A stretch of 64,000 nucleotides of DNA from Dactylellina haptotyla (Eukaryota > Ascomycota > Orbiliomycetes > Orbiliales > Orbiliaceae), in contig CM062383.1 of assembly GCA_031310005.1 (NCBI GenBank), positions 2,418,001 to 2,482,000 on the forward strand, written 5' to 3'. Made by a program: the position numbers and the translations under genes. The notes under the pieces were generated by a model. The model made no database searches. It saw nothing but the letters and a program-made list of their open reading frames with translations, and was not told where the DNA came from. Positions 10,379 to 21,436 of the stretch are shown in pieces; position 1 is the first letter of the stretch; each line of letters starts with the position of its first letter.

Positions 10379-12380
10379 AATTGTTGAAGACCACGTACTC
10401 GATACGGTATATATACTCTGTCAAACACTAAGAATCGGCAGGTGCAACCGATACCCTTTTCAATCGACACTCCAAGAATGGAATGAGCAATTGGGAGTAT
10501 CAGTTAGGCCAGAACCGGCCTTGAACAACGAAAATGACAGGAAATTCTACAAGCCGCGGCGAGTCGCCATTCCATATTGGTTATATGAGAATTCAGGCTA
10601 CTCTAAATTCACGTGTATAGGGGGATAGCAACTTGTGCAGTTCGTAATTTGCTGGACGAATGTTATCTCATTTGCTATTGAAACTATTATAACCTGTCAT
10701 ATCGCAACTCAATATCGATAGGTATCATAGATGTAAATCTTTTTTTTTTGATGGATCACTTGAAGTACAAACGTAAATGTCCCTGTAAGTTATTAAAAAG
10801 CTTACATGATTATATATTTATGGGATATGCGAAGAGTGTCTTTGCTATTGGTCTTTTATATCCTTTTGCCCCTTCTTACCAGCAATTTGTCCTTAGTTTC
10901 TACGCCTATTATGGACTTCTAGGTTACGCGACGAGAGCCAGGGTTCGATTTACATTTATAATTGTAAATATTCAAAACCTGTGATAAAGTTAATGTCGAT
11001 TTTACTCTTTCTACATATATTTATATATAATATGCTTCGTTTCACCTCTGAATTGAGTTGGTTATATCACTATTTGTATTCTCTCGGCTGCGTAGAGTCT
11101 GAAGAGTCACTTCTTTTCTTGGTTAAAGTAGGCTGTTATTTATGCGCCCTTCTAACCCTTATTTTAGTATTTTCATTCTGGGAAGAAGGCCGACTTAGCT
11201 CCGAGACAGTCTTTCGACGACGGGCATGTAAAATGTAATTCTATATCGCGGGTGGAAATCCAGGAGTTTTGACGGTCCCAGTGGTGATTTAGCCTATAAG
11301 GCGTCAGTCCAGTTCAACGTCGAGTAGAATGTCACTGATTCTACGTTCTCCTAGATCTATTATTTTTCCTTCCGCTTGAGGTATTAGGGTTGGTAGTAGG
11401 TATACGGTAGAGTATTTTATGAATCAACAGGTTCCTCGCTACAGAGTCGAAATTTAGTATAAGCCTTTGATTTTCTGCTGTTGTCTGATTGCAAAATATT
11501 CTTCGGAAAGCTTTATGAGTCTATATCGGCGCATATGCATCTTGGATCAGAGTTGTGGTATATGTTTAGACTAAGTTTATATAGTCGCAAATCTCAGCTA
11601 ATTATTATATAATTTACTTAAGAAACCCCGTTATTCTGACGAATAAACTGTGATCGGATATACGAAGGGAGGTTCGGACTTATGGTTCTCGAACACTGTA
11701 CGGTTGTAATTTGTAGAAATAAGACATCTCAATGGACACAAAGGAGCAATATACTACCTCTCAATCTACATAATTATAGGTACGTTGATATAAGAAGAGT
11801 TTGAAAGATTTTGATGTCATTAAAATCCTTATAGATATACAAATTATATACCATCGAACCCACCAAAGCGGCAGAAAGAATAACGTACAAACCCAAACCC
11901 AATGCTAAAGCAGACACGCAGAAAAGACTCCATGAAAAAGTAATCCCCAAATCATGTATCTTACCCAGTTATGTTGTTTTTTGAAAAAGAGAAAAAAAAT
12001 ATCTTGCCGAAAGTAATACCAAAGGAATATCAACAGCAGTGTTTGAAGAACACTATGGAAAAGCGGAGCAACTTTGTTGCCGAAGCTAGAATATACAATC
12101 ACACGACGCTTCAAAAGTTAAACCGGAGAACGGTATCCAGAGTTATGATACCCTGTAACCAGTAATAAGGAAATTCGTAGGAGCTTTTTGGCTATGTTTG
12201 ATCCGATCGCGATTACATAGTCGCCCATTCAACCCTATAAAATCCAACATGTCAGCATCTCATCACATGGGCACAACTCCACTCCAAAAGAAGGTTAGAT
12301 CCATCCACACAGGTCACAAGACCCCGGACAATCTATCCCCTCTTCAATGAAAAAATCAAAAAGGACAGGAAAGATAAAAC
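10379..12380. other. Gene-free AT-rich region
   Basis: About 2 kb of AT-rich sequence. Two adjacent plus-strand frames (10748-10984 and 10981-11238) give Leu/Phe/Tyr-rich translations typical of AT-rich noncoding DNA, with no coherent domain. The last 150 bp upstream of 12380 may hold a terminal exon of the transporter gene (see that entry). Confidence 0.45.
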
Positions 12381-14417
12381 TTACACTTCCAACCCACAAA
12401 TCACCAAAATCAACGTGCTGGGCAAAATAACCACCACATAGCTCCAGAACAAGATCTTCGCCATCACATTCTCGTATACTCCGTTCAACTGGCAAATCTG
12501 GCTCAATTGCAGCGCGGACGGCGCGCCGGCTAACAAGAAGCAGACGATAATGAATATCGGGTCGCCTAGGAGGGATATAGGGAGGAATTTTGCAGCGATG
12601 GCGAGCATTGGGGCGATTATAAGCGTGGGAATGACCATTCGAGAGATCAATGCTGCGATAAGGATGTTTCGTTCGTGTCGTTGTGTCGCTTTGTGATAAC
12701 CAGGCGCCGCAGATGGGTCTTCCTCCGGTCTGGGGATAGTATTTCCTGCGAGATTTGCGCCAAGGACGACGAGGATCAACGGGACAGCGACGTTTCCGGA
12801 CTGCTTTACCGCTCTAGTGACAGAGTTTTCAACAAACGTGCCCTGGGTGAAGAAGAGCTTTTGCAGGGCAGGAACCGAAGCTACGAGAAGGGCAGCAAGC
12901 ATGGCCCACAGAGGGGGGTTCATGAATTCCCACAATCCGAGAAGGAAGCGCTTTAGAAATCCGGCGGGTTTGCGGGACCACTTAGGAGCCTTGGGGAGCT
13001 TCTTCGTTGCCTGGGCGAAATTTTTGCTCATCTTGCTGCGAAGTTCCGGGACTTGCTTCAACAAGTTGGTCTTGGAGCTCATCGGCGAGGTGTTGGCGGA
13101 ACCATTGGGCTCGGGGAAGCTGGTTATGACTTTGCTGTTTCGATGGACTATTCGAGCACGGGTTGGGCTATCGGACCTCGATGTCGTCGGCGACGAGGCG
13201 CTGCTAGCGCTCGCACTCACGGCTGTGGATGATTGTCCTCCGTTCTCCTCACGCTCGATTTGGTGTTGATGACTTTCCAATGCCTCTTCGAGACTGTCTA
13301 ATCTCTGCGGTGCTATTATCTTCATAGCGGGTTTTGGGAGGCTGGAGCTGAGTCTGTCCGGATGGCTTCTGATGTTCTCGCTATTATGGCGGCTCATGCC
13401 GGTAATCGGCCGGCCGATAAACGACGGTCTACGCTCGGTCGGGCTCTTCAATCCTTCGTATTCGGGAAATCCTGGGCGTCTGAAAGGGTCGGTTGGTTTC
13501 CTTCGTTGGCCAGTTTCGATATCTTCCTCCCACTCGGATTCGGAATCGATAGACTCGGTACGGGATACAATCGGGGCGGGTTCATCGGTGTAGCGCTCGG
13601 TTTCGTCGAGGAAAGGGTTGGGTTCGTCCGTGCCGTCTTCAGGTTGCATTGTGCCGCCTTCTTCGACGGTGTAAGCGCTGGGAGGGGCGAGGAGAACATG
13701 GTATCCCCAACTCCAACGGACTAGCTGGCCCAGCTGCTGGAAGATGAGGAGGTACAGGATACCCCTGGCGGCGACGTCGTTGTCACTGTCACCAGGCACC
13801 TTATCCCAGTGCAGGCCTTTGAGAGTGAAGGCGAGTGAGAGAACGAGGGATATCGGGAGGGAGTTCGAGTTTCCAAAGACACCCATGGCGATGACGAAGT
13901 TCTTAGCCCGGCGTTTGAATTTGAATGCTTTGGCGACGAGGATGGAACCGATGTAGGAGACGGCGGTCATGAAGACGAAGATGATGGGGATCACGGCCAG
14001 GTCGGCGAGTTTGTCGACGGTGAGCTGGGATGCGAGTTTCGTGAAAACTAAAAATAATTAGAATTTCCAAACAATAAATCTAGGATTTGATATACATGAC
14101 GTACTGAGGCATGGTGTGAACAAGCTGACGTTTAGATTGGCGATGAATTTCTGGTTGCCGGCATCGAACATGCCCTGGCGAGCGATGATGTAGCCCGGTA
14201 AACTGACGCAAACGACCTCGAGAACGGCTTCGAAGACGAGCAGGATCAGATTCGAGAGAGGCGGGTGCGAGGAATGGGGCGGTAGTTTCTTCCTGAGGAC
14301 TGTGGCTGCGGAGGTCGTGACGGTCTGGAGGAAGAGGTCGGTGCTATTGTAGGAGGACAAACTATCGAGACCGGCCTCCCGGAGCCGGAAGGCGGTCGGG
14401 GTCGAGAAGAAGGACAT
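12381..14417 (-). CDS. Auxin-efflux-carrier family (PIN-like) membrane transporter
   Basis: Two exons (14417-14105 and 14047-12381) joined by a 57-nt intron (14048-14104, GTACGT...TTAG, phase 1) give 659 residues. The join restores LNVSLFTPCLIFTKLASQLT, a hallmark stretch of fungal members of this family. The topology fits: hydrophobic helices in about the first 250 residues (LILLVFEAVLEVVCVSLPGYII, LAVIPIIFVFMTAVSYIGSIL, FGNSNSLPISLVLSLAF), then a Ser/Pro-rich cytosolic loop (about 255-430), then C-terminal helices (VAVPLILVVLGANLAG, RMVIPTLIIAPMLAIAAKFL, FLLAGAPSALQLSQ). Fungal relatives include yeast Ecm3-like ER/membrane transporters; the substrate is unknown. The TAA stop overlaps a perfect donor (gtGTAAGTttt), so the true C-terminus may extend into one more short exon downstream. 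Confidence 0.9.
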
Positions 14418-16143
14418 TGTGGTTTATTCGATTATCGTATAGCTATCATCTCCGGGTGTCGTAGTTTCGATCTTTGTATTTGTAGCGGAGGGAGAGAGAA
14501 AGAGAGAACGAGGTCGGTGATGGTGTTCGGGTTGAATTTGCGACCGTTGAAATGGTACGCGACACCAAACAGGCAGCTGGGGCACACGCCGGGTAAGTGT
14601 GCTGGCGTAGTGTTTACGTAACCGCCCAATTCGAATAATCCACAATCCCAATAAATATATATCCTCTCGATATCGATTCAAATGGAGAATAAAAGTAGTA
14701 GGAATAATTAAAGGAATAAATAGGAAGAGGAGTTAGCGAAGGGATGATACGGAAAAGTCGGCGGAAATTACGGGCAGTTTGTCCAAATTCTTAACTTCTT
14801 AAAACTCGCTCGCACTTCCTCAGCCTGGACGCTGGGCAACAAAAAGAAATATACCAAGCGTCTCTACGCTTCCTCCTGAGATGCTAATTAATATAGCGAG
14901 AGTGTCGGAGACGATGATGCGATCGTTCGATCCCGTCCTCCTTGACATTCCCACACTTCAACAATAGCCGAGTTCTCATGCAGGCTGAAAGCGTATTCCA
15001 CCGCTCAACAGAAGAAACCTTGTGTCTGTGCATTTGCTTTGCATTCGCATATCTCCAGAAAAACTCTCACTGTCTCTCGCAGATATCGGGAAAGTTTACG
15101 TATTCCCAAAGCCAAGGCCCGCCCGTATCTATTGTCCCCGTCTTCTCTGTCCCTCCTCTGAGATATGGCTGAAGTGGGGTGCCCGCTGGCCCCGTCAGGC
15201 AATTCGAAGACCGAAGCAGACTCGACCGCTGTGGAGCCCGATCCGATTGATAGGGCACTGTCAGGAACCATTCCTTTTTTCTCTCGCTCGTACTTCTGTG
15301 ACTATTTCATTATTTCCGTGGCCTCCCGATCGAAAGCCCCGTTCAAGCGTCGTATGTCATGATTTGGGGCAGTGCTTTCTTCGCTGGCCCAGACACTTTT
15401 AATGCCGACCTTCTCAGAACAATCAGGACGCGAGCATTTCGAACAGCACAGAAGAATGCCACTGGGGGATGGTGCTGGACCCCCATCGTCCAATCGTAGC
15501 GGGCGATAGTACCCCCGTGCTATACCCTCCCCTCTTGTCCGCCAGCTAAAGCGAACTGGGAAAGACGTCACTTTTGGTAATTCCAACACCACATCACCAA
15601 CACCCGAACCTTGGTCCTGGTCCAGAAGAATTTTAACGCTAAGCAATGAGGCAATGATCCATCAGGTTCCACCATCGTTTTTGAGGGCCGTTTTCGACCA
15701 CGTTGGTATCAGGATGCTGATCTTTGCGGGGACTCAAAGCATGTTCGCACCCTGCGCGCCCGCACATTGCATAACGCATTCTCTGGATTCCTCTGCGGGC
15801 CAACGAACACTCGGACGATGGAATGGCCGTTGATCGTTCCGTTGATTCCTTGCCGTATTCGATATCGTTCGATGTCTAGGTGCTGAAATTAGTGATCCAG
15901 GAGTGTGCACACGACTCCAATAACTGGTTTCGATGAGTCTATCATAAAGAGGCATACGACCAGGAAAAGATAGGAGTGTACCCACCATTTCGAATATTTC
16001 GTGCGCATTTTCTGCGCAGTCTCGCGGGAGGTTGAGAGGACTGCATGTAGCATGTGAAATTGATGCCAGTCGAACGACGTCGACCAACACAACTTTGTGT
16101 AACACAACCCCAACACTTCACCTTCACAGCACAAGATATCAAC
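14418..16143. other. Divergent intergenic region
   Basis: About 1.7 kb between the transporter start (minus) and the kinase-like start (plus), expected to hold both promoters. CT-rich and A-rich tracts are common. A minus-strand open frame at 15302-15646 is coding-like in parts (VTSFPVRFSWRTRGEG, LLCCSKCSRPDCSEK) but has no ATG, follows an in-frame stop and matches no family I know. I do not call it as a gene. Confidence 0.4.
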
Positions 16144-17277
16144 ATGACGACACTCGTAACTGTTCCCGTCACTCTTCCTCTCACCAAAATCCCGAGTAAA
16201 GTCATACTCCGAGACATCATCGCCACGTTCCTCACGGAAGAGTGGCTCTCCGTAGACCCAAAAAGCCTGGTTACAGCTTACCACGAAACCTTCGCTAACG
16301 CCCACTGCAGTGTATCAAGGCCGCGCCCCGTCAGCACAACTAAGGAACCACTAGACTTATTTATTAAATTCCATAAAGACGCCGGTGCAGATATCGAAGT
16401 ATTTAGACACTTAGTGCCGAGTAAACAGGAAGAGGCCCTTTTCTGCCATCAGTATGGCCTATCGGGTCTCGGTGCCAGAGTATATGGCTTCTTCAAGACA
16501 CAGGACGGTACACTCGGTAGAATCGATGAATTCATAGACTCACGTACTCTGGAACCAGAGGATGTAGAGGACGCTACCATTCGTGCGGACATAGCGAGAG
16601 CCCTGGCAACATTTCATAATCTAGAGACGCCACTAACAAATAGACCGGTAGCTCGGTTCTACGAAGCTCTTAGTGGCGGGATACAGAAGTACCATAAAAT
16701 GGAAAATTTAAAAACACTATCCGCGGAAGGTGGTATAAATATCAACAACCTGATCGACTACGATTTCGCCTCTCGGATCCAAAAAATAGTAGAAAGACTT
16801 GAATCCGCAGATTCAAAAACAGGCTGGTGCATCCACGACGTCCAATACATGAATGTTCTAATTCGAGACCATCCCAAACAAAACGAGAGTAAAATCGTTC
16901 TAATAGACTTCGAGTTTGTGATGCACAACTACCGGGCATTCGACATCGGAGGGCACTTTATGCAAAAGATGTTCAAGTGGTTCGACGAGGAGAACAAGAT
17001 TGCAGATTGCAGGAAATACACCGAACAAGAGAAGAAGCATTTCTGTGAAGAATATGCAGCACAGTGGAACCAAATTACAGGCGATGAGGATACCGGTGAA
17101 CAAGTATACGTGGAATCCGAATACGGGTACATGTTAGCAATTGCGTTCGATATCCATAATATGCTGTGCTTCATGGCGGATGAGAATGATAAAGATCCGC
17201 TGAACCTACTAGGGCTTGATAAGCTATATGGCGAGTTTGTGGAACAATATGATAGACTTGGAATGGAATCTTCATGA
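16144..17277 (+). CDS. Choline/ethanolamine kinase-like protein with an altered catalytic motif
   Basis: A 377-residue single-exon protein, starting at the ATG 16144-16146 (MTTLVTVPVTLP); an in-frame ATG 30 codons upstream lies in a low-quality stretch and is not preferred. The fold signature is that of choline/ethanolamine kinases: LDLFIKFHKD (nucleotide-binding Lys region, about 83-92), IRADIARALATFHN (about 160-173), the Brenner-type loop WCIHDVQYMNVL (about 244-255) and the metal-binding IDFEF (about 267-271), followed by AFDIGGHF. True choline kinases read CHND at the catalytic loop; here it is C-I-H-D, keeping Asp and the downstream Asn but shifting His. The substrate therefore may not be choline or ethanolamine. 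It is clearly distinct from the six-exon choline kinase at 28.4-30.9 kb. Confidence 0.85.
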   Translation: MTTLVTVPVTLPLTKIPSKVILRDIIATFLTEEWLSVDPKSLVTAYHETFANAHCSVSRPRPVSTTKEPLDLFIKFHKDAGADIEVFRHLVPSKQEEALFCHQYGLSGLGARVYGFFKTQDGTLGRIDEFIDSRTLEPEDVEDATIRADIARALATFHNLETPLTNRPVARFYEALSGGIQKYHKMENLKTLSAEGGININNLIDYDFASRIQKIVERLESADSKTGWCIHDVQYMNVLIRDHPKQNESKIVLIDFEFVMHNYRAFDIGGHFMQKMFKWFDEENKIADCRKYTEQEKKHFCEEYAAQWNQITGDEDTGEQVYVESEYGYMLAIAFDIHNMLCFMADENDKDPLNLLGLDKLYGEFVEQYDRLGMESS

Positions 17278-17768
17278 CAAGTATGCTAGAGAACTATGTG
17301 ACTCATGAGCAATAGGGATATATTTCATACAACTCCACCTCCCGCCCCACGCCTACTTTGACACCACCCATGGACTTCGTCCAAAGCGGCAAAGTTACCA
17401 AACCAGGAAGCTCTGAACCTCATAAGATGAATCAAACTCGTATTTTTCTACATTGAAAATTTGCGAGTGACAATTTCAGAGGGAGAGCTTTAAACAACAC
17501 TCTGTCGTTAACGGACTCTCATCAATATTAGAGTGACTTCAGGTCGTAGTCCGTCTGCTATACTAGAATATTGAGATGCGTTATCTACAACTCGAAATAT
17601 AGAACATAACCAAATATTACTAGGACCTGAGAACAATACGCATTGCAAATATTGTTTGCAAAATCCTCACTAAGAAAAATTTACCATCTATCTCGTTCTT
17701 TGAATCTAAAGTACTGGATGACCAAAATCTTAAATTGAATCTTTACATATAGAAAGAAGCGCACGAAG
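17278..17768. other. Intergenic region
   Basis: About 490 bp of AT-rich sequence: the 3' UTR of the kinase-like gene and the presumed promoter of the small secreted protein. Nothing else seen. Confidence 0.5.
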
Positions 17769-18221
17769 ATGCGCTTGACCCCAACTCTTCTCGGCATCCA
17801 CACCCTATTCCTATTTCTCGTCCTCTTCACCCTCCACTCCTCATCAAAACCCATACCGGAAGTTCCACCAAAAACCACCACGAAATGTATCTTTGACCAA
17901 GAACCGTGGACGTCCCCGGCCGATCTCCAAACCCCATGCATCTCCCGTAACAGCTTCCAAATTCGCGACCCAACCGCTATTCCTGTCGAACAATTCGGCA
18001 TCCCGACGACGACAAATTCAAAGTGGTATAAATTTGGCGAGGCTAGACCCTTTATCGGCAAACTTTATAAATCATACCTACAACGGCGGCTTGAATGGTC
18101 GCGGATTAGCGTTCAAGGAAGGCCGAATCACGTTCCTATTCGGGGTATAGGATGGCGAGAAAATGTTGACACAAATCGCTACAATGGTGATTGGAGTTGG
18201 TATGACGACGATGATATTTAA
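17769..18221 (+). CDS. Small putative secreted protein, unassigned
   Basis: A 150-residue open frame starting at ATG 17769-17771. The N-terminus MRLTPTLLGIHTLFLFLVLF followed by TLHSSSKP is a strong signal-peptide-like segment (cleavage near 25-27). The mature part has two cysteines (TKCIF and TPCIS), many Pro/Trp/Tyr residues and an acidic C-terminus (SWYDDDDI). No domain is recognised. Short length, signal peptide and isolation in AT-rich flanks fit a lineage-specific secreted protein. A frame of 85 codons overlaps it in another frame and could reflect a missed intron near 18100, where the downstream sequence becomes basic and less protein-like. Confidence 0.55.
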   Translation: MRLTPTLLGIHTLFLFLVLFTLHSSSKPIPEVPPKTTTKCIFDQEPWTSPADLQTPCISRNSFQIRDPTAIPVEQFGIPTTTNSKWYKFGEARPFIGKLYKSYLQRRLEWSRISVQGRPNHVPIRGIGWRENVDTNRYNGDWSWYDDDDI

Positions 18222-19238
18222 CTCTACATGATTCGATGACATTCTTTGCGTCGCGATATCAATATATTTCTTTATTTTTTTTTGTATTCATAGGTGTTTC
18301 CCGGCGTGGTGGGCGGTATTGAAACCCCTTCCTTATTTTCGGCGTTTATTTGAATTCCATTCTGTAAAAGACTAGCTCGACGGCTACTTTACTAGACCTA
18401 TAAATCTCGCAAGATGAAACGGCGGGAAGATTTTTTAAAAGACGCGAATCTCAATCTCGCCTTCTTATCCTATTTCTACTATTCCATTCCCAAACTGGTG
18501 TGTTTAACATGGGAATCGAAATTACGCATCAGAAGAAAATATTACCCATGGAGCTAAGACACGCGGAGAAGAAGCAGGAGAAAGAGAAGTTATATGTCGT
18601 TCTTTCAAATTTCTCGTTTTAATTTCCTTTTCTCGCCGATCGCGATCGATCTCGACTAAAAAAAAAGCTATATTCCACCTCAAGCCATCCCTTTCTACGC
18701 AGCTAGAACCTTTTTCGACTAGAAAACACCAAAAAAGAAAAGTATGAAGCGAAGGTATCTTATCTATAAGAGCGAGTGCAAAACAGACAGGGCAACCGAA
18801 AAAGGGCGGCGGCGGCGGTGTATAAAATACAAACAACAAACAAACGGCAAAGACGGTATAATGCTAATAATTTGAAACTCACGTATCGCTCAACCTTAAA
18901 ATAACCAAAATAGAACGGGGGGAGGAAGTCATATGTATACCAACGGACTCGAAAAAAGGGAAATATTTTTTATGAACAAAAGAGAGAAACCACGGCTTCA
19001 AATCCAAGAGGGGTGGGTAAGGGTAGTAAAATGTAGACAAAGGAAAATAGGGCTTCCATGAAGACAAAGGAAAAATAAATGTGCAAATCCATATAGAAAA
19101 CCGCCAATAAAGTAGTTAATTTTCGAAAAGATGAAAATGAAAATTGAAAAAAAAAAATATTCCGAAGTTCGAAGTGAACATTTGCAATCTCCGGGTAATC
19201 AGAGCCATGCTGATACCCTCTAACTTTTCGTCCCGATT
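18222..19238. other. Convergent intergenic region
   Basis: About 1 kb between the 3' ends of the small secreted gene and the MAPKK gene. It is A-rich on the plus strand, with a run of GGC repeats near 18805-18820. Likely 3' UTRs. No gene seen. Confidence 0.5.
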
Positions 19239-21200
19239 TCACGAATTGACTGTCAACTCGCCCATACCATCTAGCAACTCGTCTTTCTCACCTCCAGGTG
19301 TCTCTCTCACGGGACTGACAACCTTATCCAACGCTACGCTGTGGAGCGCCGGCTTAGCGCCACCCCATTTGCCTCCATCTCTGAGCTTTTCTTCCCGTTT
19401 CTTTAACTGCGCGACAACCCATTCTCTGACCTCTGGGAAACCTCTAGTTACCGGTGCGGGGGCTGGTTCGACCTGTGGTATAATCGCCTCTGCGTCCTCC
19501 TCTTCATCTTCTTCAGTAATAGTCTGTGTTTGTTGCATTTCTGCTAACCACGGGTGCTGTAATAATGCTGCGTATGTAGGCCGCATCTTGGGTATCTTGT
19601 GTAGTGTGCGTCTTACGAAATCTCTTGCTTGTGGGGAAAAGCCTTCGTCTGGTAGATCTGGCGGTGGTCCATCCACGATTGCCTGTTATCGAATTAGCTG
19701 GGAAGTTCTAAATAGATATAGTAGGATAGTACTTACGCTTAACTGGCTGAAAATATTGTTATACGTCTCCGGTGGATACGGATAACGTCCCATGGCGCAC
19801 TCGAGGATGCTCAAACCCAGACTCCAGATATCACTCTGCACGCTGTAAGTTCCGTCTTTATTTCCGACTTGCGCCGCAGCGCCTCCCATACCGCCTGTCG
19901 CAATTCTCTCAGGTGCCATGTAGCTCTGGCAGCCGATATTTGTTTTTGCGATACTCGCCACGAGGTTCCCTGAGACACCGAAATCGCAAAGCTTAACGTC
20001 ACCCTTCGTGTTGACGAGTATATTTGTCGGTTTGACGTCTCGGTGGATGATATTATGCTCTTCTTTCAGATACTTCAGCCCCATAACGGTAGCCCACGTG
20101 ATCTTTTTCAGTACGTGTTCGGGAACACCGTCGCCGTAGAGTTTATCCATCGACCCGCCGTCCATCCATTCTATGCATATATAAACCGCTCCCTCTTGGA
20201 AGAAGGCGCCGTAGAAGTCGATGATGTACGGGGACACGCAGCGGTGCAGGATGTCCAGCTCCATGATTATAGCTGCAAACTTGGCCTCATCGAGCTCTAG
20301 TCTGATCTCCTTCATGGCCATCACGACGCCGGTGAGTTTCTCATCCTTCTGCTGGTCGTCCCCTGGGATCTTGCCGAGAGCGGCCGCGACGCCTGCGCCT
20401 GGGATCCGTAGAGAGGGTTTGCGGTGGATGACTTTGTAGACGGTGCCGTAGTTGCCCTTGCCGAGTTCGTCTAGGGACTCCAGTTCATCGAGGGAGATGC
20501 GGAAGGTGCTGCCGGATGAGAAGTCAACGCCCTTGCCGTGGATGACGGCCTTTCCGGCAAATTTGAGAGAGCCTGTGGCGGTATCGACGTAGTTTGAGAA
20601 TTTGTTGAACAAGCTACCCGCGGCTGGGTCGTTGCCGTTAGCGGGGCCGGTAGTACCGGAAGCCGCGGGGGAAGGAGATGCGGGGGGCAGTCCGCCTGGG
20701 AGTTTGAGGCCGCGGCGGAAACCTAACGACTGTTTCTGAGGTGTAGAGGGAGCTGCGGCGGGCGACGACTGCCAGTTGGGAGCGTTGGGGCGGGCCATGC
20801 GGGGACTGGCGGTTGGAGTGAATGCAGCCCCGCCGACGAAGGCGCCACCGATGGAGGGGGATGTGGAGAGAGCGGGTGTGTTCGAGCCGGATGTCATCTG
20901 GCGTTTCAAGTGGAAGGCCTTGATGATTGCCTGCATATCTTTGGCATCTTTGGGCAGCTCTGCGTTTGTGGTGGACGCAGTGGGGACCGCAGGAGAGGAG
21001 GAAGGGGAGAAAGGAGCGGCAGGCGGTCTACGAGCGGCATTGAGGGCTGTTAGAGGATGGGAGACGTCGGTGCTCGGGTCTGAGAGGGTACGCAGGTTCG
21101 GGATGTGGGTTGGAGATGCGGAAGAAGGTGTGCCGGACGGGTCGGCGGGGTTGAGAGGTTGGGCGTCGTGTATCGACGTCGAGCCTTCGGAGGCGGACAT
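19239..21200 (-). CDS. pbs2: Pbs2-type MAP kinase kinase (HOG pathway)
   Basis: Two exons (21200-19737 and 19682-19239) with a 54-nt intron (19683-19736, GTAAGT...ACAG, phase 0) encode 635 residues. The N-terminal 235 residues are Ser/Pro/Thr-rich, including FRRGLKLPGG (about 161-170), which looks like a MAPK-docking D-motif. The kinase domain has the Gly loop GKGNYGTVY (247-255), catalytic Lys in MAMKEIR (297), HRDVKPTN (386-393), DFG (406-408) and the MAPKK activation loop SIAKT, where S416 and T420 are the expected phospho-sites. Pbs2 relays osmotic and oxidative stress from MAPKKKs to Hog1. An insertion between beta strands 2 and 3 (about 260-290) is usual in filamentous fungi. No other in-frame ATG precedes MSASEGS, which fixes the start. 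Confidence 0.93.
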
Positions 21201-21415
21201 TGTGGAAAGGATATGAAGATACAGAAGAGAAGTAGCAGAAAAAGGAGAGACCGGAATATACCGGAGGGAGAGGGAGAAAGAGGGAGAGAAGTTCCCTCGG
21301 AGTGAAGCTGGTGAAGCTGGTGGAAATGAGGAAGCGGAGGGAAGGGGGGTCGAAGAAATAAACGTATGATGCAATGCAGCTTGACGTCGCAGCAGAACGG
21401 GTGGATGATGTCAAA

Positions 21416-21436
21416 CAGCAGCAGCAGCAGCAGCAG
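21416..21436. repeat. (CAG)7 microsatellite
   Basis: Seven uninterrupted CAG units lie about 215 bp upstream of the MAPKK start codon, probably in its promoter or 5' leader. Confidence 0.9.

Noticed and set aside
10748-11238. Two adjacent hydrophobic plus-strand frames
   Set aside because: Leu/Phe/Tyr-rich translation is typical of AT-rich noncoding DNA; no signal-plus-domain arrangement and no splice logic.
15302-15646. Minus-strand frame of 114 codons with a CCSKC...C pattern
   Set aside because: It has no ATG (the frame opens at TTG after a TGA), no splice acceptor in a good place and no family match; it lies in the divergent promoter region.
21201-21374. N-terminal extension of the MAPKK by 58 codons
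   Set aside because: The frame is open but begins at TTG; the first ATG is 21200, and the extra region is a pyrimidine-rich leader.
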